From Saccharothrix sp. ST-888 (GTDB taxonomy: Bacteria > Actinomycetota > Actinomycetes > Streptomycetales > Streptomycetaceae), in assembly GCF_000955975.1 (NCBI RefSeq), contig NZ_JYJF01000126.1, forward strand, positions 1 through 18,781: DNA of 18,781 nt, written 5' to 3'. The translations under genes and the position numbers were made by a program. The notes under the pieces were generated by a model. It saw nothing but the letters and a program-made list of their open reading frames with translations. It was not told the DNA's origin and did not search any database. This document shows positions 1 through 5,808 of this stretch, in pieces; the stretch's first letter is position 1, and every line of letters starts with the position of its first letter.

Positions 1-99
1 CTCCAGCGGGAACTCGCCGCGCTGGACGGGACGGTGTTCGGTGATCCGGAGAACTGGTGGGCGGTGGTGGTCGAGCAGCACTGGGACGGCCTGCTCTGA
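1..99 (+). CDS. 3' end of an unidentified gene (partial)
   Basis: Reading frame 1 is open from the window edge to a TGA at 97-99, giving the last 32 residues of a protein that ends EQHWDGLL. Third codon positions are nearly all G or C, as in the real genes around it, so this is very likely a true C-terminus. The visible segment is acidic and tryptophan-rich (ENWW, QHWDG), which is not enough to name a family. It converges on the minus-strand gene ending at 124, leaving 24 bases in which a small GC hairpin (arms 106-110 and 116-120) could act as a shared terminator. The function is unknown from what is visible. Confidence 0.6.
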   Translation, partial: LQRELAALDGTVFGDPENWWAVVVEQHWDGLL

Positions 100-123
100 C
101 CGTGTGCGCGGCCGGCGCGCGGC

Positions 124-552
124 TCACCACGCGCGCCAGCCGCTCCAGTGCAGGACCGAGACCTCGACCACCGGTCCGCCGGGAGGGCGGCCGGTGTACT
201 GCCGGTACTTGGCCGTGAGCAGGCCGACGCAGCGGCTGGCCTCGGGAGAGCGGTCCGCCGGCGGGAGCACGCGGGCCTCGCCGTCGGCCCGTACCCACCA
301 CAGGCGGTCCCAGTCCTCCTCGTAGTGGTCGACGAGCAGACAGACCGACGGGTTGGCAGCGATGTTGGCCAGGCGTTTGAGCCGAACCGTCCGCTTCGGT
401 TTGTGGTCCACGGCCAGCAGCACCGTGTCGCCGTCCAGGGCGAACACCACCGGCACCAGGTGCGGCCGGGAGGCCGCGTCGGTCGTCGCGAGGTGGGCGA
501 TGCGCGCTGTGGCGAACCGCTCCCTCGCCTCGGCGCTCGTCAGAGCGGGCAT
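124..552 (-). CDS. PPOX-class F420-dependent oxidoreductase (pyridoxamine 5'-phosphate oxidase fold), 142 aa
   Basis: The protein has the split-barrel flavin/F420-binding fold of the PPOX family. Near the N-terminus it has the family's opening pattern RIAHLATTDAASRPHLVPVVF (residues 17-37), then the strand LLAVDHKPKR (45-54), and NIAANPSVCLLVDHYEEDW (63-81). The DHYEEDWxxLWWVR stretch and the ending WSGWRAW are typical of actinobacterial members predicted to use cofactor F420. The length is normal. The chosen ATG at 552 follows GGAAGGGG by four bases. An upstream in-frame ATG at 573 would add seven residues but would place that purine tract inside the gene. It lies 104 bp downstream of the LLM oxidoreductase on the same strand, so the two may be co-transcribed. 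Substrate unknown. Confidence 0.85.
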   Translation of the reverse strand: MPALTSAEARERFATARIAHLATTDAASRPHLVPVVFALDGDTVLLAVDHKPKRTVRLKRLANIAANPSVCLLVDHYEEDWDRLWWVRADGEARVLPPADRSPEASRCVGLLTAKYRQYTGRPPGGPVVEVSVLHWSGWRAW

Positions 553-656
553 CGCACCCCTTCCGGTAGCCATGGCGGCAACGGCAGTTGTGGCGCCTCC
601 GGCGGCTGGTGGCCGGGGTCGGTCGCGGACCCCGAGGCGCACCGGTGTGCCGCGTC

Positions 657-1481
657 TCAGCGGTACTTGGCAGCCACTGCGGCCAGCCGGTCCAGGTGCT
701 CCAGGGTCTCCCGCTCGGGCCGCGTCGGCACGAAGAACAGGAGCCGTTCGACGCCGAGGCTGCGGTAGCCCTCGATGTGCTCGGGCTTGTCGGCAGCCGC
801 GTACACCGTCACCGGCACCTCCCGTCCGGCAAGGGCGCGCAGTTGCTCGACCCGGGGGCCGAGCTCCTGCGGCGACGTGCTGTTGGCCAGCCACGCGTCG
901 CCGAGCTCTGCCACCCGGGGGAAAGCGCCCTCACCCCCGCCGACGTAGATCGGCGGATGGGGGCGCTGCACGGGCTTGGGCCATGCGAAGACCGGATCGA
1001 AGTTCACGAACTCGCCGTGGAACTCGGCCTTCTCCTTGGTCCACAGCTCCCGCATCGCGCGCAGCCGCTCGTCGGCGAGCCGGCCCCGGGTCGAGGGGTC
1101 GGTGCCGTGGTTCCTCATCTCCTCACGGTTCCAGCCGACACCGATGCCGAAGATCACGCGGCCGCCGGAGACCAGATCGAGGGTGGCGACCTCCTTCGCG
1201 GTGATGATCGGGTCGCGCTGCGGGACCAGCGCGATGCCGGTGCCCAGCAGCAGCCGTTCGGTCACCACGGCGGCCGCGGCCAGGGCCACGAACGGGTCGA
1301 GGGTGCGGTAGTACACCTCCGGCAGCTCACCACCGCCCGGGTAGGGCGTCTGACGGTCGGCCGGGATGTGGCTGTGCTCGGGGACGAACAACGACTCGAA
1401 GGCACGTTCCTCGAGTGCGGCTCCGAGCGAGGTGGGGCTGATGCCCTGGTCGGTGATGAAGGTCGAGACTCCGAATTTCAC
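657..1481 (-). CDS. LLM-class F420-dependent oxidoreductase, 274 aa
   Basis: This is a luciferase-like monooxygenase (TIM-barrel) protein of the F420-dependent group, which transfers hydride between F420 and an organic substrate. Visible family features are the N-terminal strand MKFGVSTF, the PEHSHIP segment (34-40), LLLGTGIALVPQRDP (77-91), and the signature GGRVIFGIGVGWNREEM (106-122), followed by RPHPPIYVGGGEGAFPRVAELGDAW (173-197). The length matches the TIGR03619-like subfamily. The start is GTG at 1481 with GGAG five bases upstream. It is divergent from the PadR gene, with 209 bp between the start codons. The substrate cannot be read from the sequence. Confidence 0.9.
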   Translation of the reverse strand: MKFGVSTFITDQGISPTSLGAALEERAFESLFVPEHSHIPADRQTPYPGGGELPEVYYRTLDPFVALAAAAVVTERLLLGTGIALVPQRDPIITAKEVATLDLVSGGRVIFGIGVGWNREEMRNHGTDPSTRGRLADERLRAMRELWTKEKAEFHGEFVNFDPVFAWPKPVQRPHPPIYVGGGEGAFPRVAELGDAWLANSTSPQELGPRVEQLRALAGREVPVTVYAAADKPEHIEGYRSLGVERLLFFVPTRPERETLEHLDRLAAVAAKYR

Positions 1482-1654
1482 GGCGGCTCCGTCGGGTGTC
1501 GAGTACGGGAAAGGAGGGGTGCCGCTTTACTGACTACCCGCCCTGCGCGATCCCGCTCCCATGACCACCCGGGAGAACCATCGCGGAGCACGGTTCCGGG
1601 CCCCGAGTTCCGGCGGCGCCGACCCCGTCACGTGTCATGCCCTTCACCGCGTCG

Positions 1655-1683
1655 TGGACGCGGGCACGCTCAACCGGTATCTT
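1655..1683 (+). promoter_or_regulatory. Predicted housekeeping-type promoter for a leaderless padR transcript
   Basis: TGGACG (1655-1660) and TATCTT (1678-1683) are separated by exactly 17 bp and resemble the -35 and -10 boxes of the principal sigma factor. The ATG at 1691 lies where transcription should begin (about 7 bases after the -10), and no Shine-Dalgarno sequence precedes it. The mRNA is therefore predicted to be leaderless. This is inferred from sequence only. Confidence 0.55.
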
Positions 1684-1690
1684 GTGTTGC

Positions 1691-2059
1691 ATGGTACCTG
1701 GCGAAGCAAGCTACGACAGTGCGGACGGCCCGGTGGCAAGCCAGCTGCGCAGAGGAGTGCTGGAGTACTGCGTCCTCGCGCTGCTGCGCGACGGCCCGCG
1801 CTACGGAGTGGAGCTGCTGCAGGAGCTTGCCCAGGTCCAGGTGATGGCGACCAGCCAAGGCACGATCTACCCCTTGCTGTCCCGTCTCCGCCGGGCCGGC
1901 CTCGCCGAGACCTACCTGCGGGAATCGGCCAGTGGGCCCTCGCGCAGGTACTACACGCTCACCGACGACGGCCGCCGCGCCCTGGAGGAGTTCACCGCGC
2001 TCTGGCCCGCCTTCCGTACCGCCGTCGACCACTTTCTCAACCCTGGAGACCTGCCGTGA
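1691..2059 (+). CDS. PadR-family transcriptional regulator, 122 aa
   Basis: This is a winged-helix DNA-binding repressor of the small PadR (s2) type. Diagnostic segments are LEYCVLALLRDGPRYGVELL (24-43), the recognition-helix region TSQGTIYPLLSRLRRAGL (54-71), and the wing RRYYTLTDDGRRAL (85-98). The start is placed at ATG 1691 because a good promoter puts the transcript start there. An upstream in-frame ATG at 1637 would add 18 unrelated residues and lie upstream of that promoter. The stop overlaps the next gene's GTG (GTGA at 2056-2059), so the two are translationally coupled. In the family, this pairing usually means the PadR protein controls its own operon in response to envelope stress or small ligands; the ligand here is unknown. 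Confidence 0.93.
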   Translation: MVPGEASYDSADGPVASQLRRGVLEYCVLALLRDGPRYGVELLQELAQVQVMATSQGTIYPLLSRLRRAGLAETYLRESASGPSRRYYTLTDDGRRALEEFTALWPAFRTAVDHFLNPGDLP

Positions 2060-2664
2060 ACGATCACCATGACCAGCCGCTGGTCCACGCCTACCTCGCC
2101 GAGGTCGCTCAGCGCACCTCCGCGCTTCCGGACGCCACCCGCCGCGAACTGCTCGCGAACCTGCGCGAGCACATCGATGTGGCCCTGGCGGAGAGCGACC
2201 GCGCGGACCAGGAGACGGTACGCCAGATCCTGGACCGGCTCGGGCGGCCGCAGGCCGTGGCCGACGCCGCGCTGGCAGAGGAGGGCTGGCCCCGCGCCGA
2301 AGCGGAGAGCCCGGGCCGTACCACCGTCACCCTCGGCCTCATCGTCCTCTCCTTGCCACTGGCGCTGATCCCGGCCGTCGGACCCGTTCTGGCACTGGCC
2401 GCCACGGTCACTGCCGTGGTGCGGGTGTGGAAGTCGGCCCAGTGGGTCCGGAAGGAGAAGATGCAGGCGACGCTGCTGCTGCTCTCGCCCGTGGTGGTCA
2501 CCCCGGCCATCGCCGTCGTCCTCTCCCTGACGGCCTCCGGCGTGACCCCCGTCGCGTTGCTAGCTGCGTGTGCGGCGGCGTTCTGCCCGCCGCTGGTTGC
2601 GGCGGCGCGGCTCTGGCGCTCGGCCGCTCGCATCCGCACCATCGGAGCCATTGCCGAGGCGTAG
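2056..2664 (+). CDS. HAAS / DUF1700-like membrane protein coupled to PadR, 202 aa
   Basis: The first ~75 residues form the alpha-helical HAAS-type module often encoded next to PadR regulators: YLAEVAQRTSALPDATRREL, then LREHIDVALAES, and VRQILDRLGRPQAVADAAL (positions 13-73). Two hydrophobic stretches follow: 91-125, and 137-187 (the latter long enough for two spans), with a basic loop KSAQWVRKEK between them. The start is GTG at 2056, overlapping the padR stop codon. A longer in-frame reading begins at 1561 but runs across padR and has no coding character before 2056. In known PadR/HAAS pairs the membrane protein is thought to take part in signalling; a precise role cannot be given here. Confidence 0.85.
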   Translation: MNDHHDQPLVHAYLAEVAQRTSALPDATRRELLANLREHIDVALAESDRADQETVRQILDRLGRPQAVADAALAEEGWPRAEAESPGRTTVTLGLIVLSLPLALIPAVGPVLALAATVTAVVRVWKSAQWVRKEKMQATLLLLSPVVVTPAIAVVLSLTASGVTPVALLAACAAAFCPPLVAAARLWRSAARIRTIGAIAEA

Positions 2665-2714
2665 CACCAACCGGCCCCGGCCGCGTGACCCGCGCAGGAA
2701 CGGTGCCCGCCGCG

Positions 2715-2912
2715 CTAGCCGCCGGTCAGCAGTGCGTGGACACGGCGCCAGGCGTCGACTGTGGTGCCCGGATCGGTGGTGAGGAGGCCATGGCCAGCCA
2801 GGTGGCGAAGCCCCGCCCATGCGCCACGGGGGGACGACGCACGGACGGGGCGGCTCTTGGGTGCGTGCCAGATCCCGGGAAGCAGGCGCGGGGGTGCGGG
2901 TTGGGTGGGCAC
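2715..2912 (-). pseudogene. Unidentified 65-codon reading frame, possible C-terminal gene remnant
   Basis: A GTG-started frame on the minus strand ends with the protein-like segment AWAGLRHLAGHGLL (31-44) and the tail DAWRRVHALLTGG before TAG. G/C is strongly preferred at third positions over the last ~40 codons, which supports real coding there. The first ~25 residues are proline-rich and much less convincing. GAGGG lies just upstream of the GTG, so it could be a small gene. It could also be the 3' end of a longer gene whose beginning was lost or frameshifted. No family was recognised. Confidence 0.3.
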
Positions 2913-2953
2913 TCACCCTCAGCGGGCAGCCGGACCGGCACGGTGATCTTCAC
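2726..2953 (-). CDS. Hypothetical 75-aa small ORF coupled to the DUF7848-like ORF
   Basis: A GTG at 2953 overlaps the stop of the preceding small ORF by four bases (GTGA), the arrangement used for translational coupling. The first residues, VKITVPVRLPAEGE, have good codon bias and look like a genuine beta-strand start. The remainder, which is rich in Pro, Arg and Ser, runs through the region where another frame (2715-2912) is more protein-like. It may therefore be a gene fragment that has lost frame. No family was recognised and confidence is low. Confidence 0.22.
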   Translation of the reverse strand: MKITVPVRLPAEGECPPNPHPRACFPGSGTHPRAAPSVRRPPVAHGRGFATWLAMASSPPIRAPQSTPGAVSTHC

Positions 2954-3162
2954 GGAGTCCTGCCGTGCCGAACAGCGCCAAGTGGTTCCGGCGAAGGCGT
3001 AGGGCCAGACTGCGGCACGGCAGCGTGCACGTAACTCCGGTGTTCCTGCTTGGACTCGATGTGATCGAACGGCCAGCGCTGCGCCGTCTCGAAGTCGTCG
3101 CACACCGGACCCTCGGCGCCGCACGGCTTGCCGTTCTCGTCTTCACCGAGGCACCGGTACAT
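2950..3162 (-). CDS. Small DUF7848-like Cys-containing protein, 70 aa
   Basis: The ATG at 3162 is preceded by a very strong Shine-Dalgarno tract (GGGGAAGG, nine bases upstream). The first 45 residues have clear G/C third-position bias and the layout of the small actinobacterial DUF7848-type proteins: cysteines at 4, 14 and 21, an acidic turn CDDFETAQRW (21-30), then FDHIESKQEHRSY (32-44) with two spaced histidines. The DUF7848 link is recalled from pattern, not tested. After residue ~45 the codon bias collapses, so the C-terminus may be frameshifted. It overlaps the upstream small ORF by 20 bp. Such proteins are commonly found in streptomycete accessory clusters; the function is unknown. Confidence 0.42.
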   Translation of the reverse strand: MYRCLGEDENGKPCGAEGPVCDDFETAQRWPFDHIESKQEHRSYVHAAVPQSGPTPSPEPLGAVRHGRTP

Positions 3163-3310
3163 GACCGTCAGCCTTCCCCTCGTCCGGGCACTCCTCGCTG
3201 CCGCACTCGCAGAACGACCAGTCATCCCGACAAGGCTCACCATCGGCTACGAGTACAACGCCTGAGCTGCTCCGGTAGAGCGTCTCCGGCGGGACAGCAA
3301 CAGACCCCAC
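3143..3310 (-). CDS. Unrecognised Cys-rich small ORF, 55 aa
   Basis: This short frame opens at a GTG (3310) and ends at TGA (3143-3145). Codons for DDWSFCECGSEECPDEGK (29-46) are nearly all G/C at the third position, which strongly favours real coding. The cysteines at 27, 34, 36 and 41 could form a metal site. The start is uncertain: no ribosome binding site precedes the GTG, and the codon sits inside one arm of the inverted repeat at 3295-3344. The ORF could therefore be the 3' remnant of a longer gene. The next ORF's Shine-Dalgarno and start lie within its last codons, so translation of the two is probably linked. No known family was recognised. Confidence 0.3.
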   Translation of the reverse strand: MGSVAVPPETLYRSSSGVVLVADGEPCRDDWSFCECGSEECPDEGKADGHVPVPR

Positions 3311-3344
3311 TGGCCACTACTCAGGTCGGTGGGGTCTGTTGCTG
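3295..3344. repeat. Perfect 16-bp inverted repeat with 18-nt loop
   Basis: CAGCAACAGACCCCAC (3295-3310) pairs perfectly with GTGGGGTCTGTTGCTG (3329-3344) around an 18-base loop. This stem is far longer than expected by chance. No T-run follows on either strand, as is usual for streptomycete terminators. It could serve as a terminator in either direction, or mark the end of a small mobile or decayed element. Confidence 0.7.
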
Positions 3345-3632
3345 CCGGTGGGCGCCAGGATCTGTGAACTACCCGATCCTGACGGCGGGACAGCGCTCAG
3401 CCGGTGTCCGATGCCCCATGGCCGGCCTCCTCGCGTCAAGGGTGATCCGGTGGGGCGGTAGTGGGGATTCACCCGATCGTGTGCAGGGTGGGAAGAGGCG
3501 GATCAGGGGCGCGGCCGATAGGTTCAAGTTCGCGTACGGACCCTGTCGGGGCCTGGCCTTGCGGGGTTGTGCCCGCAGGTGCGGGCGTATCCCGGGCCGT
3601 CTCCACGTCCTCGAAAACGAAGGATGATCAGC

Positions 3633-3947
3633 ATGGTGGCTCCGATGCCGGCCCTCACCGCCACGGGTGTCAGCTGCTCGGCCTTCACCCGCCTCTCGGC
3701 CCCGCCGTTGCGGTTTCTCGGGGAATGCGATCGCCTTCGTACCCACCACCACGCTGGGCAACCATCCTCATGCGAAAGGCAGTTCGGGCTTCCGCCGGGA
3801 GTGCCGGAGCCCGGTGCGGTCCTGCCGGACCTGACGGTGGCGGCCTCGGCCGGAGCGGGCTACGGCGGGCACGAGGCCCACTTCGACCCCAGTCGCCGCG
3901 CAACTCGCCACCGCTCCGCCCGCGCTGCCGCCGGAGCGACGACCTGA
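3633..3947 (+). pseudogene. Possible frameshifted gene remnant with frame-switching codon bias
   Basis: An ATG at 3633 follows an AAGGA-like tract (ACGAAGGATGATCAGC). The opening VSCSAFTRLSAPPLR has excellent third-position G/C bias. At about 3710 that bias moves to the +1 frame, where FSGNAIAFVPTTTLGN can be read, and at about 3786 it returns to the first frame (QFGLPPGVPEPGAVLPDL and beyond) until a TGA at 3945-3947. Such switching is typical of a gene disrupted by small indels. The encoded family was not recognised. The loose likeness of the first segment to flavin-reductase N-termini is too weak to use. Confidence 0.3.
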
Positions 3948-4068
3948 CCGTCATGTCCAACCCACCCGGAACCCGATGCCGCTGCTTCGGCCGCGCGGGC
4001 TCCACCTGCCGATCGAGCAGGCCGGGCAGGCCGACCGATCCGCCAACACCAGAACAGGTATCGAGAAG

Positions 4069-5742
4069 ATGACCAAGAACAAGACCGACCGGCCCGCGCC
4101 GGTGACCACACCCCAGGGCGGCGCCGCGAACGCGCTCTACCAGGCCATGATCGGCGGCGCGGGTCCGGAGGCCACCGGCTGGGCCGGTCCGCTGCATTTC
4201 CCCGTGCCGCGCAGACGGGGGGAGAAGGTGCTGATCCTCGGCGCCGGGGTCGCGGGCCTGACCGCGGCGTACGAGCTGAGCCTGCTCGGCTTCGACTGCA
4301 CGGTGCTGGAGGCGCAGAACCGGGTCGGCGGGCGGAACCGCACGGCCCGCAAGGGCGACAAGCTCTACGAGCTCGACGACGTGACGGGCGAGCCCGTCCA
4401 CACCCACACCTGCCGCTTCGACGACAACATGTACCTCAACCTCGGCCCCGGCCGGATTCCGTACCACCACCGCCGGGTGCTCAAGTACTGCCGCGACTTC
4501 AAGGTGGCGCTGGAGCCGTACGTCATGGAGACCACGGCGAACCTGGTCCGTCCGCCGCACCTGGAGAAGACCCTGCCCAACCGCCGGGTGGCCAACGACA
4601 CCCGAGGCTACCTCGCGGCGAAGCTCGCCGAGACCCTGGCGGAGACGGATTCGTTCACCGGTGAACTACGCGACCTGCTGCGGGTCTTCGGCGCCCTCGA
4701 CGTCAACGGCAAGTACAAGGGTTCCACCCGCTCCGGCTACCTGGACGACCCGGTGATCGAGGAGCCGTTCCCGACGCCCGCCCCGCCGCTGCCGTTCGAG
4801 GAGCTGGTGGAGTCGGGCTTCTGGAAGGCCCGGTTCTACCAGCCGGTCGACTACCTGTGGCAGGCCACGATGTTCCAGCCGGCCGGCGGGATGGACAAGG
4901 TCGTCGACGCGCTGGCCCGCGAAGCGCGGCTGGCCGGTGCGGAGATCGTGCTCCAGGCGGAGGTCACCGACATCCGGCTCGAGACGAAGGGTCCCGGAGT
5001 GACGGTCCAGTACCTCAAGGGCGGCAAGGAGTGCGAGGCGCGGGCCCGTTACTGCGTCAGCAACATCCCGGTCCCGCTGCTGGACGACGACATCGAGCTG
5101 GACGGCTTCTCGGACGCCTTCGAGAAGGCGATCGGGATCGTGGAGTTCGCGAAGACCTGCAAGGTGGGCTGGCAGGCCAACCGGCGCTTCTGGGAGGGCG
5201 ATCTCGACGGCATCCACGACACCGAGGGCATCTACGGCGGCATCAGCTGGACCGCCCACAACATCACCCAGCTGTGGTACCCGTCCAACGACTACTTCTC
5301 CGCCAAGGGAACCCTGACGGGCGCCTACAACTTCGGCGACCAGGCCGACGAGCTCGGCAACCTGTCGCCCGACGACCGGATCGAACTGGCCCGGGAGGGC
5401 GCCGCCCAGCTCCACCCGGAGTTCGCGGACAGGTCCGTCGTCCCCGACGACAAGGCGGTCACCATCGCCTGGCACAAGGTGCCCTACCAGGAGGGCGGTT
5501 GGGCGGACTGGAAGCAGAGCCGGAAGGACCACAAGGAGGCCTACCGGCAGCTGCTCCAGCCCGAGGGCGGTGACGTCTTCTACGTCACCGGCGACCAGAT
5601 CTCCCCGCTGCCCGGCTGGCAGGAGGGCGCCATGATGTCGGCCCACTACGTCACCCAGCAGATCCTCGGCATCATGCCGCTCTCGGTCCCCGAGGTGGTC
5701 TCCGTGCCGGACTCCGTCGCCCTCACCCAGGGTCTGTTCTGA
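4069..5742 (+). CDS. Flavin amine oxidase / L-amino-acid-oxidase-like protein, 557 aa
   Basis: This is a FAD-dependent oxidase of the monoamine / L-amino acid oxidase superfamily. Its expected reaction is oxidation of an amine or amino acid to an imine with release of H2O2. Visible features are the dinucleotide-binding fold VLILGAGVAGLTAAYEL (54-70) ending in E81, RVGGRNRT (85-92), GPGRIP (126-131), where R129 matches the carboxylate-binding Arg of LAAOs, PAGGM (271-275), a Lys in AKTCKVGW (361-368) matching the catalytic lysine, and the FAD-tail motif GDQISPLPGWQEGAMMSAH (508-526). There is no signal peptide, so it is probably cytoplasmic. ATG 4069 is chosen although its ribosome site is modest (AGG about ten bases upstream). 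ATG 3976, with GGAA five bases upstream, would add 31 well-biased codons and cannot be excluded. Substrate unknown. Confidence 0.88.
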   Translation: MTKNKTDRPAPVTTPQGGAANALYQAMIGGAGPEATGWAGPLHFPVPRRRGEKVLILGAGVAGLTAAYELSLLGFDCTVLEAQNRVGGRNRTARKGDKLYELDDVTGEPVHTHTCRFDDNMYLNLGPGRIPYHHRRVLKYCRDFKVALEPYVMETTANLVRPPHLEKTLPNRRVANDTRGYLAAKLAETLAETDSFTGELRDLLRVFGALDVNGKYKGSTRSGYLDDPVIEEPFPTPAPPLPFEELVESGFWKARFYQPVDYLWQATMFQPAGGMDKVVDALAREARLAGAEIVLQAEVTDIRLETKGPGVTVQYLKGGKECEARARYCVSNIPVPLLDDDIELDGFSDAFEKAIGIVEFAKTCKVGWQANRRFWEGDLDGIHDTEGIYGGISWTAHNITQLWYPSNDYFSAKGTLTGAYNFGDQADELGNLSPDDRIELAREGAAQLHPEFADRSVVPDDKAVTIAWHKVPYQEGGWADWKQSRKDHKEAYRQLLQPEGGDVFYVTGDQISPLPGWQEGAMMSAHYVTQQILGIMPLSVPEVVSVPDSVALTQGLF

Positions 5743-5789
5743 CCCTTCGAAGGGCCGGCGGCGCCATCGGCCCGGCCGATGGCGCCGCC
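5743..5789. terminator. Bidirectional terminator hairpin plus palindrome
   Basis: GGCGGCGCCATCGGC (5757-5771) pairs perfectly with GCCGATGGCGCCGCC (5775-5789) across a 3-nt loop. It lies between the converging stops of the amine oxidase (5742) and the LppU-like gene (5809). Immediately before it is a perfect 12-bp palindrome, CCCTTCGAAGGG (5743-5754), starting at the base after the amine oxidase stop. The position and symmetry fit a shared terminator for both strands. Confidence 0.8.
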
Positions 5790-5808
5790 CCGCGCGGGCG
5801 GGTGTCCG

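Larger units (their letters stand above)
2665..4068. other. Gene-poor stretch with small-ORF remnants and hairpins
   Basis: No full-length gene is visible in these 1.4 kb. Third-position G/C bias and overall GC fall below those of the flanking genes. What can be seen is listed separately: overlapping minus-strand small ORFs (2715-3310), a perfect 16-bp inverted repeat (3295-3344), and a plus-strand segment with frame-switching coding bias (about 3633-3947). A short hairpin (arms 3571-3576 and 3581-3586, loop AGGT) lies just before that last segment. Between 3346 and 3570 I see nothing recognisable. No tRNA, integrase or attachment site was found. Confidence 0.6.

Noticed and set aside
553..894. 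N-terminal extension of the PPOX-class protein
   Set aside because: The added residues are Arg/Pro/Ala-rich shadow sequence of the LLM gene, and the good ribosome site belongs to the ATG at 552.
588..1844. Plus-strand open frame of about 418 codons opposite the LLM oxidoreductase
   Set aside because: It is antisense to a clear LLM-class enzyme and runs over the padR promoter.
2665..4068. Mobile element or genomic island with integrase, tRNA or CRISPR array
   Set aside because: No transposase, integrase, tRNA, target duplication or spaced repeats could be seen. The evidence supports only small ORFs and hairpins.
3461..4072. Plus-strand frame of about 203 codons before the amine oxidase
   Set aside because: It has poor third-position bias through most of its length and no family resemblance. 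The better coding signal lies in other frames.
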